Below are positions 1 through 6,874 of a DNA stretch of 14,887 nt, piece after piece (within the stretch, counting starts at the first letter, position 1; each line of letters opens with the position of its first letter). The translations under genes and the position numbers were made by a program. Source of the DNA: an uncultured Clostridia bacterium. Its GTDB lineage: Bacteria > Bacillota > Clostridia > Oscillospirales > CAG-272. The stretch is from assembly GCA_945949385.1 (NCBI GenBank), contig CAMFEL010000034.1, forward strand, positions 1-14,887. Reading direction: 5' to 3'. The notes beneath the pieces were generated by a model. The model was not told the DNA's origin, did not search any database, and worked only from the letters and a program-made list of their open reading frames with translations.

Positions 1-167
1 GCTTATACTCACCGGGGTGCGGGGCAGAGCCCCGTATGCGGTCGGGGTGCGGGGCAGCGCCCCGCTTATACTCACCGGGGTGCGGGGCAGAGCCCCGTAT
101 GCGGTCGGGGTGCGGGGCGGAGCCCCGCTTATACTCACCGGGGCACGGGGCGGAGCCCTTTCGTGCC
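1..167. repeat. 63-bp tandem repeat made of GC-rich hairpins
   Basis: Two nearly identical 63-bp units (1-63, 64-126) are followed by a partial, diverged third (127 to about 158). Each full unit holds two copies of a ~21-bp motif, GGGGTGCGGGGCAGAGCCCC plus one base, that folds as a GGGGC/GCCCC stem with a 3-nt loop. The five motif copies start near 14, 44, 77, 107 and 140. The last one is nested inside a GGCACG/CGTGCC stem (142-147 with 162-167). The array begins at the window edge, so its full length is unknown. It lies just after the stop codon of the minus-strand transporter gene, so it may be transcribed as a structured 3' end. There is no reading frame or protein here. Similar GC-palindrome intergenic arrays are common in Clostridia, which is recollection and not something the sequence shows. 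Confidence 0.85.
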
Positions 168-181
168 ACGCGCTGCAATAA

Positions 182-1351
182 TTACATTTTCTCTCCGAAG
201 CGGTTGGAGGTATAGTCGCGGTCTACCGTTATTACCGTATTATACGTGGGGTCGAGGCGGCGCGCCTCGCTTTGTATCACCTGACACAGCTTTTCGTCGG
301 AAAGGGGGAATCCGTCCGTTACGGCAATATCGAATATGAGATTTGAATGAGTAACGCCGAACACCACCCTGAAATCGTGCATTGACACAGGACTGGAATA
401 TTCGGCGGATACCTGTGACAGTACATCCTCCATACGGGATTTTACCGCCATTACCTCCGGGTCGGAATGCTGTACCGGATCCATATGTATCACAAGGTCA
501 ATGGCGCGGTTTCGGCGGAAATCGTCCTCAATATTGTCAATAAGGTCGTGAGACTGCATAACATCTACCGCTGCGTCCACCTCCACATGAACGGATATGA
601 AGCAGCGAGCTGCGCCGTAGCTGTGTACCACAAGGTCATGTATACCCACCACTCCCTCATAGGAGCGTATAGTCTGCGCGATCTCCGCAACGAATTGAGC
701 GTCCGGAGCCTTACCGATAAGGGTATCGGAGGCTTCCTTCACAAGCTTTATACCCATAACGATTATGTATACGGCAATGGCGCAGCCCAGAATCGAGTCG
801 GTAAGGGGGCCCGTATAACGGCTGATAAACATACCTACCGCAACGGCGGTGGTTGCCGCCGCATCGCCTATGCTGTCTACAGAGGAAGCGCGCAGTGCCT
901 GGGAATCGATCTTTACGGCCTTGACACGGTAATATACTGCCATAGCAACCTTTACTATGACCGCGGCCGCCATCAGTATGACGGAGGTGATAGAAAACTC
1001 TGCCTCTCCCCCGCCGGCAAACAACTGACCTAAAGAGGAGCGCAGCAGCTCCAGCCCCAGCACGGCAATAATTACGGAAATAAACAGCCCGCAAAGGTAC
1101 TCCATACGCGCGTGTCCGTAGGGGTGTTCTTTATCCGCCGGCTTACCCGACAGGGCGTATCCCACAAGCACAAACACAGAGGAGCCCGCGTCGGACAGAT
1201 TGTTTACTGCGTCGGCTATGACGGAGACTCCCCCCGTGATTATGCCTACAAAAAGCTTAAGCGCAAACAGAAAAATGTTTGCGCATATGCCCACTATCCC
1301 GGCACGCCTGCCTACGGCAAGGCGCTCGGCTTCTGCTTTTGTTTCAGCCAT
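182..1351 (-). CDS. Cation diffusion facilitator family transporter, probably Mn2+ (or other divalent cation) exporter
   Basis: A 389-residue inner-membrane cation/proton antiporter of the CDF family, with about six membrane helices in residues ~15-205 and a soluble cytoplasmic C-terminal region (~215-389). Numbering is from the MAETK start. The TM2 site reads N50-x3-D54 (in ADAVNNLSDAGSS), the following loop carries HPYGHAR (H76-R82), and TM5 reads D159-x3-D163 (VDSIGD). Zn2+ transporters usually have D-D/H-D here; the N-D/D-D quartet is associated with Mn-type CDFs, so Mn2+ export is an inference. The C-terminal part is longer than one CDF cytoplasmic domain (~80 residues) and may contain a second, degenerate copy. 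The ATG at 1351 is chosen because AAGGG lies 9 nt upstream; an ATG at 1360 in the same frame directly abuts that AAGGG. The gene overlaps the upstream gene by 8 nt (ATGGCTGA), indicating translational coupling. Confidence 0.9.
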   Translation of the reverse strand: MAETKAEAERLAVGRRAGIVGICANIFLFALKLFVGIITGGVSVIADAVNNLSDAGSSVFVLVGYALSGKPADKEHPYGHARMEYLCGLFISVIIAVLGLELLRSSLGQLFAGGGEAEFSITSVILMAAAVIVKVAMAVYYRVKAVKIDSQALRASSVDSIGDAAATTAVAVGMFISRYTGPLTDSILGCAIAVYIIVMGIKLVKEASDTLIGKAPDAQFVAEIAQTIRSYEGVVGIHDLVVHSYGAARCFISVHVEVDAAVDVMQSHDLIDNIEDDFRRNRAIDLVIHMDPVQHSDPEVMAVKSRMEDVLSQVSAEYSSPVSMHDFRVVFGVTHSNLIFDIAVTDGFPLSDEKLCQVIQSEARRLDPTYNTVITVDRDYTSNRFGEKM

Positions 1352-1976
1352 TGTTATCATCCCTTACACATATAAGCTCCCGCGCATAGGGCAGGCTTTC
1401 TATCCAGCGGCACACCTCGTGCCACTCGGGAAGCTTATGGTTTCTTCTTGCATAGTATATGTTCACAAGGTTTTCGTAGTTCAGTGTGCAGGTACGCTTC
1501 TGATTGTAGGAGGTGGGCAGAAGCTGTATCATATCGTCCCAGTATGCCCTTTCCTTTGTCTCGATGAATTTCTGTCTTCTGTCCTCAAGGCAGCCGATTA
1601 CGGTGTCAAGGCAGGCAAGAGCCGCGTCGCTCATTCTGTCGCAGCTGAAATCGGCGCGCTCAAAGGGCTTTGAATGTATTTTATGCATGGTGGAGCAGGA
1701 ATTTGCCACGGTACCCACTTTATAGGTGTCGTACTCCTTCCACCAGTACAGGGGCGCGGTAATATCAACGGAGACGAATATCATACGCAGATATTTTCTG
1801 TGATCCGTGCCCGAAGCCGAAAGCGCATGGGCTCTTTTCAGATCCGCCTCTCCCATAATATATTTGCCGTCCTCATCATAATAGCTGTCGCTGTTTGCCC
1901 AGCTGTTCATGGGATTGCGCATACCGCGGACTGCGGCCTCGAAGTTCATTACCTGTGTTTTTTCAATAGTTATCAT
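1344..1976 (-). CDS. Hypothetical protein with ThyX-like features
   Basis: A 210-residue soluble protein, rich in Trp, Tyr and charged residues, with no signal peptide or membrane segment. Well-defined blocks are DITAPLYWWKEYDTYKVGT (71-89) followed by NSCSTMH (92-98), and LLPTSYNQKRTCTLNYENL (152-170) followed by YYARRNHKLPEW (174-185). The second block resembles the ThyX pattern LP-x-T-x-N-L-x-R-x-E, and the first sits where ThyX carries RHR-x2-S, but that signature is absent. I therefore read it as possibly a distant ThyX-fold relative without proven thymidylate synthase activity. It is the first gene after a strong promoter and overlaps the CDF gene downstream by 8 nt, so the two are co-transcribed. 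The ATG at 1976 has a weak AAAGG about 12 nt upstream. The gene being real is near certain; its function is unknown. Confidence 0.75.
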   Translation of the reverse strand: MITIEKTQVMNFEAAVRGMRNPMNSWANSDSYYDEDGKYIMGEADLKRAHALSASGTDHRKYLRMIFVSVDITAPLYWWKEYDTYKVGTVANSCSTMHKIHSKPFERADFSCDRMSDAALACLDTVIGCLEDRRQKFIETKERAYWDDMIQLLPTSYNQKRTCTLNYENLVNIYYARRNHKLPEWHEVCRWIESLPYARELICVRDDNNG

Positions 1977-2010
1977 GGCTATCTGAACCTTTCGGCAATT
2001 ATCTTAGTAT

Positions 2011-2039
2011 ATTCTATCACAAAACTTTTATTAAGTCAA
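2011..2039 (-). promoter_or_regulatory. SigA-type promoter for the minus-strand hypothetical-CDF operon
   Basis: Reading the minus strand, TTGACT (2039-2034) is followed by a 17-nt AT-rich spacer and TAGAAT (2016-2011). This matches the consensus at 5/6 in each box with optimal spacing. The start codon is at 1976, giving a leader of about 30 nt. Confidence 0.8.
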
Positions 2040-2057
2040 CGGCGGCGTTTTGCAGCA

Positions 2058-2090
2058 GGCAAGACCGGTCTTTGCAAAAGGGCGCTTGCC
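2058..2090. promoter_or_regulatory. Palindromes between two divergent promoters (candidate operator)
   Basis: A perfect 12-bp palindrome AAGACCGGTCTT (2061-2072) overlaps a wider inverted repeat GGCAAG (2058-2063) / CTTGCC (2085-2090). It lies between the -35 boxes of the two divergent promoters (2034-2039 and 2114-2119), a position where one regulator could act on both. No regulator gene is next to it, so the function is inferred from position only. Confidence 0.35.
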
Positions 2091-2113
2091 GTCCCCCGAT
2101 TTGCCCGCGGCAC

Positions 2114-2142
2114 TTGACATATAAGGACTCGGAATATATAAT
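2114..2142 (+). promoter_or_regulatory. Perfect-consensus SigA promoter for the iorAB-mnmM operon
   Basis: TTGACA (2114-2119), a 17-nt spacer and TATAAT (2137-2142) match the housekeeping consensus in all twelve positions. Transcription should begin near 2149, leaving a leader of about 65 nt before the iorA ATG at 2216. The ribosome binding site AAAGGA ends about 9 nt before that ATG. A perfect promoter suggests high basal expression unless it is repressed. Confidence 0.9.
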
Positions 2143-2215
2143 AATATTGATATTATGGAGTATTGTATCCCTTTGGCGAAAGCTCTTACGGAAGATACGG
2201 AAAGGAACCTGAAAA

Positions 2216-3955
2216 ATGAAAAAAATCATGCTCGGCAACGAGGCTGTTGCCCGCGGACTTTACGAGGCGGGCGTTAGCTTTGTCTCCAGCTATCCCGGTA
2301 CCCCCAGTACGGAGATAACTGAGTTTGCCGCAAAATACGACGAAATATACGCCGAATGGGCGCCTAACGAAAAGGTGGCTCTTGAGGCCGCTCTCGGCGC
2401 AAGTGTGGGCGGCGCCCGCTCCTTCTGTGCTATGAAGCATGTGGGACTTAATGTTGCCGCAGACCCGCTTTTTATTACGGCATACACAGGTGTGGGCGGC
2501 GGCTTTGTCATCGGAGTTGCCGACGACCCCGGAATGCATTCCTCTCAGAACGAGCAGGACAGCCGTCACTATGCCGAGGCCGCAAAGCTGCCTATGGCGG
2601 AGCCTGCGGATTCCGCCGAATGCAAGGAATTCGTGCGCCTTTGCTATGAGTATTCCGAAAAATTCGACACACCCTTTATTCTGCGCCTTACCACCAGAGT
2701 TTCCCATTCTTCAAACCCCGTGGAAACTTTGGAGCGCAGCGAGCTTCCTCTGAAAGAATATGTTAAGGACGCCGCGAAGCATGTTATGATGCCCGCAAAC
2801 GCAAGGCGCCGTCATGTCGTGGTGGAAAAAAGACTTGCCGATCTTGAAGAATTTGCATATAGCTGTCCTTTCAACAAAATTGAAAAGGGCGGAAACCTCG
2901 GAATCATTACGGCGGGCAACTGCTACAATTACGCAAAAGAGGTTTTCGGCGACAGCGCCTCTTATCTGAAGCTGGGTCTGGTATATCCTCTTTCCGAAAA
3001 GCTTATCAGGGAGTTTGCCGAGAGTGTGGAGCAGATCATCGTTATCGAGGAGCTTGACGGCTTTATCGAGCGCTTCTGCCGCAGTATGGGACTTAAAGTT
3101 ACCGGAAAAGATGTGCTTCCCCTGTGCGGCGAATATTCTCAGTCCCTGCTTAGAGAAAAGCTTCTGGGAGAGGAGCCTCAGAACACCGCACTGGGCGACG
3201 ATATTCCCGCCCGTCCTCCCGTACTGTGCCCCGGATGCCCTCACAGAGGCGTATTCTATGTGCTGAAAAAGATGGGAGTTACTGTTTCCGGAGATATAGG
3301 CTGCTACACCCTGGGCGCGGTGCCGCCTCTTGCCGCCATGGATTCTACATACTGCATGGGCGCGTCGATTTCCGCTCTGCACGGCTTTAACAAGGTGCGC
3401 GGCGATGAGGATCGCTCCGTTGCCGTTATCGGGGACTCCACCTTTATGCATTCCGGTATGACGGGGCTTGTGAACATCGTTTACAACGGCGGAAAATCCA
3501 CCGTTATAATACTTGATAACCGCATTACCGGTATGACAGGTCATCAGCAAAATCCCCTTACGGGTCTGACGCTTAAAAACACTCCCGCTCCCTACATCTG
3601 TCTTGAAGACATATGCGCCGGTCTGGGCGTTGCAAGAGAGCATATCAGAGTTGTTGACCCCGCTAAGCTCAAGGAGCTTGAACAGGTTATAGGCGAGGAG
3701 CTGAGCGCCGACTGCCCGTCGGTCGTTATATGCCGCCGTCCCTGCGCTCTGCTTAAGGGCGTTGAAAGACACCCCGCTTTGCGCGTCAACACGGAAAAGT
3801 GCCGCGGATGCACCTCCTGCATGAAGATAGGCTGTCCCTGCATTTCCATGGTACGCGGCGAGGACGGCAAAAAGAAAGCCGCAGTTGATCCCCTTATGTG
3901 CGTCGGCTGCGGACTGTGCAAAGAGCTGTGCGCTTTCGGCGCCTTTGAAGACTGA
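2216..3955 (+). CDS. iorA: Indolepyruvate:ferredoxin oxidoreductase, alpha subunit
   Basis: A 579-residue thiamine-diphosphate iron-sulfur enzyme subunit that, with IorB, oxidatively decarboxylates aryl 2-oxoacids (indolepyruvate, phenylpyruvate) to aryl-CoA and CO2 while reducing ferredoxin, in the cytoplasm of anaerobes. The N-terminal pyrimidine-binding domain shows SYPGTPSTEI and EWAPNEKVALEAALGAS. The central part has CPGCPHRG and SGDIGCYTLG, then the TPP/Mg motif G406-D407-S408 to N435. The C-terminal ferredoxin-like domain carries two 4Fe-4S motifs: C529-x2-C532-x2-C535-x4-C540 and C562-x2-C565-x2-C568-x3-C572. Length is normal for IorA. The start has AAAGGA at good spacing and lies below a perfect promoter. 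iorB follows after 30 bp. Confidence 0.97.
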   Translation: MKKIMLGNEAVARGLYEAGVSFVSSYPGTPSTEITEFAAKYDEIYAEWAPNEKVALEAALGASVGGARSFCAMKHVGLNVAADPLFITAYTGVGGGFVIGVADDPGMHSSQNEQDSRHYAEAAKLPMAEPADSAECKEFVRLCYEYSEKFDTPFILRLTTRVSHSSNPVETLERSELPLKEYVKDAAKHVMMPANARRRHVVVEKRLADLEEFAYSCPFNKIEKGGNLGIITAGNCYNYAKEVFGDSASYLKLGLVYPLSEKLIREFAESVEQIIVIEELDGFIERFCRSMGLKVTGKDVLPLCGEYSQSLLREKLLGEEPQNTALGDDIPARPPVLCPGCPHRGVFYVLKKMGVTVSGDIGCYTLGAVPPLAAMDSTYCMGASISALHGFNKVRGDEDRSVAVIGDSTFMHSGMTGLVNIVYNGGKSTVIILDNRITGMTGHQQNPLTGLTLKNTPAPYICLEDICAGLGVAREHIRVVDPAKLKELEQVIGEELSADCPSVVICRRPCALLKGVERHPALRVNTEKCRGCTSCMKIGCPCISMVRGEDGKKKAAVDPLMCVGCGLCKELCAFGAFED

Positions 3956-3985
3956 AGCTCAGATTAACGGAAAGGCTGAAACTAT

Positions 3986-4564
3986 ATGAAAACTAAAAAT
4001 ATAATGATCGTCGGCGTGGGCGGACAGGGCTCTCTGCTGGCAAGCCGGATCCTCGGCGCCGCAGCTCTCGGCAGCGGCTACGATGTGAAGGTCTCCGAGG
4101 TACACGGCATGAGTCAGCGCGGCGGCAGTGTGGTCACATATGTGCGCTACGGCGAAAATGTTGCTTCCCCCGTGATCTGCGAGGGAGAGGCCGATGTTAT
4201 ACTGTCCTTTGAAAAGCTGGAGGCTGCCCGCTGGCTGCCCTATCTGCGTATCGGCGGCACCGTTGTCACCGGTACTCAGGAGATCAACCCCATGCCGGTT
4301 ATTACGGGCGCGGCTCAGTATCCCGACGCGCTGTGCGAAAAGATAAAGGCGCTGGGAGTGGATATTATTTCCGAGGACGCGGTTGCCATTGCGGAAAAAG
4401 CAGGCAGCGAAAAAGCGGCAAATGTGGCGCTTATCGGTCTTGCCGCTCATGTGCTGGGATTTGATGCCGCGGCTTTACGTGACGCCGTTGCCGCCTGTGT
4501 GCCCGCAAAGGCAAGAGACATAAACCTCCGCGCTTTTGACGCCGCGACTGAGAAGGTCGGCTGA
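3986..4564 (+). CDS. iorB: Indolepyruvate:ferredoxin oxidoreductase, beta subunit
   Basis: A 192-residue protein of the pyruvate/ketoisovalerate oxidoreductase gamma-domain family, the partner of IorA. It shows the glycine-rich GVGGQG (10-15) near the N-terminus and the family motif EVHGMSQRGGSV (38-49). Length is normal for IorB. AAAGG lies about 10 nt before the ATG at 3986. Its stop codon TGA (4562-4564) shares its A with the ATG of the next gene, so the methyltransferase gene is translationally coupled. Together the two subunits support aromatic amino-acid fermentation; the likely upstream transaminase is not in this window. Confidence 0.96.
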   Translation: MKTKNIMIVGVGGQGSLLASRILGAAALGSGYDVKVSEVHGMSQRGGSVVTYVRYGENVASPVICEGEADVILSFEKLEAARWLPYLRIGGTVVTGTQEINPMPVITGAAQYPDALCEKIKALGVDIISEDAVAIAEKAGSEKAANVALIGLAAHVLGFDAAALRDAVAACVPAKARDINLRAFDAATEKVG

Positions 4565-5118
4565 TGGTAGACCTTCTGTCCCTTCAGAAATATTTTATTC
4601 TGTCACATCTGCACGAGGGCGACATTGCCTGCGATTTTACCATGGGCAACGGCCACGACACGGCTTTTCTGTCAAGCACCGTGGGAGAGCGTGGCTCAGT
4701 TACCGCTTTTGATATTCAGCCTATGGCGCTGGAGTCTACGGCGCGCCGTCTCAGAGAAAGCGGCTGTCCCGAAAACTGGCGGCTTATTTGCGCTTCCCAT
4801 CACCGCGCAAAGGAATTTGTAAATGCTCCCATAAAGGCGGGTATGTTCAATCTGGGATATATGCCCGGAAGCGGAAACAAGGCGCTTACAACCATGAGGA
4901 GCACTACCCTGCCGGCGGTGGAAAACGCGCTGTCCATGCTGGACCGCGACAGCATACTTTTGGTTGCCGTATATCCCGGTCATCCGGAGGGAGCCGCAGA
5001 GGGTGAGGAGCTGCAAAAGTATTTCTCCACCCTGTCACGCTATAAGCTGTGCATTGCTAAGTTTCAGATGTGCAATTCTCCAACTTCCCCGTATTTTATG
5101 ATAGCGGAAACAAAATAG
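4564..5118 (+). CDS. mnmM: Class I SAM-dependent methyltransferase, MnmM/YtqB family (tRNA nm5U34 methyltransferase)
   Basis: A 184-residue Rossmann-fold methyltransferase of the family long labelled putative rRNA methylase (PF06962). The SAM motif is D24-FTMGNGHDT, the acidic end of strand 2 is D50-IQ, and the family-specific blocks FNLGYMPGSG (95-104), YPGHPEG (137-143) and NSPTSPYF (171-178) are present. Bacillus subtilis YtqB of this family was shown to be MnmM, which methylates 5-aminomethyl-(2-thio)uridine at the tRNA wobble position to mnm5(s2)U; assignment here is by family membership. The start overlaps the iorB stop by 1 nt, with GAAGG about 7 nt upstream. mnmE, which acts earlier in the same modification pathway, lies in the right part of the window. 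Confidence 0.85.
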   Translation: MVDLLSLQKYFILSHLHEGDIACDFTMGNGHDTAFLSSTVGERGSVTAFDIQPMALESTARRLRESGCPENWRLICASHHRAKEFVNAPIKAGMFNLGYMPGSGNKALTTMRSTTLPAVENALSMLDRDSILLVAVYPGHPEGAAEGEELQKYFSTLSRYKLCIAKFQMCNSPTSPYFMIAETK

Positions 5119-5162
5119 CTTTTTCCCCTTTTTAGGTATTTTTATTGAAAGGCGGTGCGGAT

Positions 5163-6815
5163 ATGTCGGACGGCGGACGCAGAGACAGACCTCTTGTCAA
5201 CGACGACGGTACTCTGTCAAGAGCAGGACAGACTCCGCGCCGACCTGCGGCAAGACCTGTGCAAAGCTCGTCAAAAATGCGCAGCATTATGGGCTCTTCG
5301 GAGGAAGAGCGTACAAACGGCGGTGCTTACGGCAGCGCGTATGGCTCTGCGTACGGCAGCAGGAACAGCGCATACGGAAGCGGCGCGCACGGTACAGTGG
5401 GAAAAGGGTCATACGGAAGCGGCGCTTACGGCAGCGGCAGCGCGTACAGCAATGCAAGAACAGCACCGCGCCCCGCTCCCGTGAAGGTCACGCCGAAAGC
5501 CCCGGCGCAGGACAGAGCAGCGACATTGCGCACCCGTCCGCAGCCGACGCAGACAGCGAGACAGGCGGGAGAGTACGGATACGGATATGCCGGGCAGTAC
5601 GGACAGGCAGCACGGTACGGGCAATCGGGTCAGTACAGTCAGGCGAGTCAGTACGCTCAGAGTCCGCAGACGCGGATGTCACCGCAGACCCCACAGAATA
5701 TTCAGCCAAGGCAAAATCAGCAATATGGGCAAAGCCGCCCCGTCAGCACGAGGACAGGACGCGGAGGCATTATGCCGCCGCAAAGGGTATCCGCCGCGCC
5801 TCGGAGAAATACGGCGCCCACGGCAAATCCCGTCCGAAGCAGCGGGACGCAGAGAGCGGCGGCTCCAATGCAAAGAGCGCCGGGCGGCGCACAAAGAGCG
5901 CAAGGGACTGCAAACGCCGCGCGGCAAAAAAACGCCGCTCACGCCGGCTCCGCTCAGCAAAAGAAAGGCACAGCCGCAAGGGGCAGAGAGAAAAAGCAAA
6001 ACAAAGGCTCCGGCGGATGGGTCATTCCCGAGGGAAGTCCAATATACACCGCGCAGGGCAGGACTTACGAGACAAGCCGCGATTATACGGCCGCCCGAAG
6101 CAGTCCGCCGCAAAACGCAAAGCGGCCGAAGAAAAAAGCTAAAGAAAAGAAGAATGCGGGCGCCGCCATTCTTTTCGGCATAAAAATTTTTATGACCCGT
6201 CTTCTTATTATGCTTATAATATGCTCCCTTTGTACCTTCTGGTGGTACAGGGCGCAGTTTTACTCCGCAAACGGCGGCATCTCCGACGATGTCAAATACT
6301 CCATGGAAGCCGAGGACGGCTCCGCTCTGTCCTTTACGGCTCCCGCCGCATCTGCCTACCGTCACGGCGTTATGTATGTGGATTTTTCCACGGTGTCGCA
6401 GTGGTTCGGCATGGCGGAGGTGGGCAGTATTGACTCCATGCGCTATGTCATTACCTCCCCCGACGACCGCACAAGCGAGGGCAGCGGCTCGGAGGAATAT
6501 GTCATTTTCACAAACGGCTCTGCAGACGCTTCCGTCAACGGCTCCGCCGTTATTATGAGCGGAGCGTGCCGCACCGCAGGCTCCCATGTCTGGGTGCCCC
6601 TATCCTTTATTGAAAACTACATTACCGGAATTTCCGTGGAGCATTCCTCACGCGGGTCGGTTACTTTTGTAAGGGACGCAGTTCCCGGCACAGACAAGGA
6701 AAACGCGGAGGGCACGGACGCCGAAGGCGCAGCCTCCGTTTCCCTGCGGCTGAAAAGAGCCGCGCCGCTGGCGCTTCCGGAAATGCCCGAAAGCGACGGA
6801 GATACGGCAAAATAA
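5163..6815 (+). CDS. Single-pass membrane protein with long disordered basic cytoplasmic tail and copper-amine-oxidase-N-like extracytoplasmic domain
   Basis: A 550-residue protein in three parts. Residues 1-335 are low-complexity and predicted disordered: basic, rich in Ala, Gly, Ser, Gln, Arg and Tyr, with tandem AYGS units (~55-97), a Tyr/Gln/Gly stretch (~136-191) and a lysine-rich juxtamembrane segment (KRPKKKAKEKK). Residues ~336-362 (ILFGIKIFMTRLLIMLIICS and onward to FWWY) form one membrane helix. Residues ~400-507 resemble the copper amine oxidase N-terminal / stalk domain, with NGSADASVNGSAVIMSGACR followed by VWVPLSFIENYITGI. By the positive-inside rule the tail is cytoplasmic. The ATG at 5163 is preferred because AAAGGCGG sits 7 nt upstream; a TTG at 5145 in frame lies upstream of that site. 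It starts 44 bp after mnmM. The specific function is unknown. Confidence 0.85.
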   Translation: MSDGGRRDRPLVNDDGTLSRAGQTPRRPAARPVQSSSKMRSIMGSSEEERTNGGAYGSAYGSAYGSRNSAYGSGAHGTVGKGSYGSGAYGSGSAYSNARTAPRPAPVKVTPKAPAQDRAATLRTRPQPTQTARQAGEYGYGYAGQYGQAARYGQSGQYSQASQYAQSPQTRMSPQTPQNIQPRQNQQYGQSRPVSTRTGRGGIMPPQRVSAAPRRNTAPTANPVRSSGTQRAAAPMQRAPGGAQRAQGTANAARQKNAAHAGSAQQKKGTAARGREKKQNKGSGGWVIPEGSPIYTAQGRTYETSRDYTAARSSPPQNAKRPKKKAKEKKNAGAAILFGIKIFMTRLLIMLIICSLCTFWWYRAQFYSANGGISDDVKYSMEAEDGSALSFTAPAASAYRHGVMYVDFSTVSQWFGMAEVGSIDSMRYVITSPDDRTSEGSGSEEYVIFTNGSADASVNGSAVIMSGACRTAGSHVWVPLSFIENYITGISVEHSSRGSVTFVRDAVPGTDKENAEGTDAEGAASVSLRLKRAAPLALPEMPESDGDTAK

Positions 6816-6865
6816 ATCTATTCGGCAAAACATATACGGCTGAATAAATCTATACGGCAAAGAAG
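6802..6865 (+). repeat. 32-bp imperfect tandem duplication
   Basis: Two 32-bp units, 6802-6833 and 6834-6865, share ATACGGC, then AATAAATCTAT, then CGGCAAA, with a few mismatches. The first unit contains the stop codon of the preceding gene. The second runs up to 9 nt before the PHP gene start and provides its weak upstream region (AAAGAAG). It looks like a local duplication that lengthened the gap between the two genes; no clear promoter is visible in it. Confidence 0.75.
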
Positions 6866-6874
6866 CAAATACAA

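Noticed and set aside
1..167. CRISPR-like array
   Set aside because: The spacers are themselves repeated and not unique, the repeats are short GC hairpins, and no cas gene is near.
467..1033. Long plus-strand ORF antisense to the CDF gene
   Set aside because: The minus-strand frame has clear CDF motifs, and the plus-strand product is Tyr/His/Arg-rich shadow sequence with no family features.
2711..3772. 353-codon minus-strand ORF antisense to iorA
   Set aside because: iorA on the other strand has complete catalytic and cluster motifs, and the antisense product has no recognisable domain.
5145..5162. TTG start for the disordered-tail membrane protein
   Set aside because: The AAAGGCGG ribosome binding site lies inside this extension, 7 nt before the ATG at 5163, which is therefore the better start.
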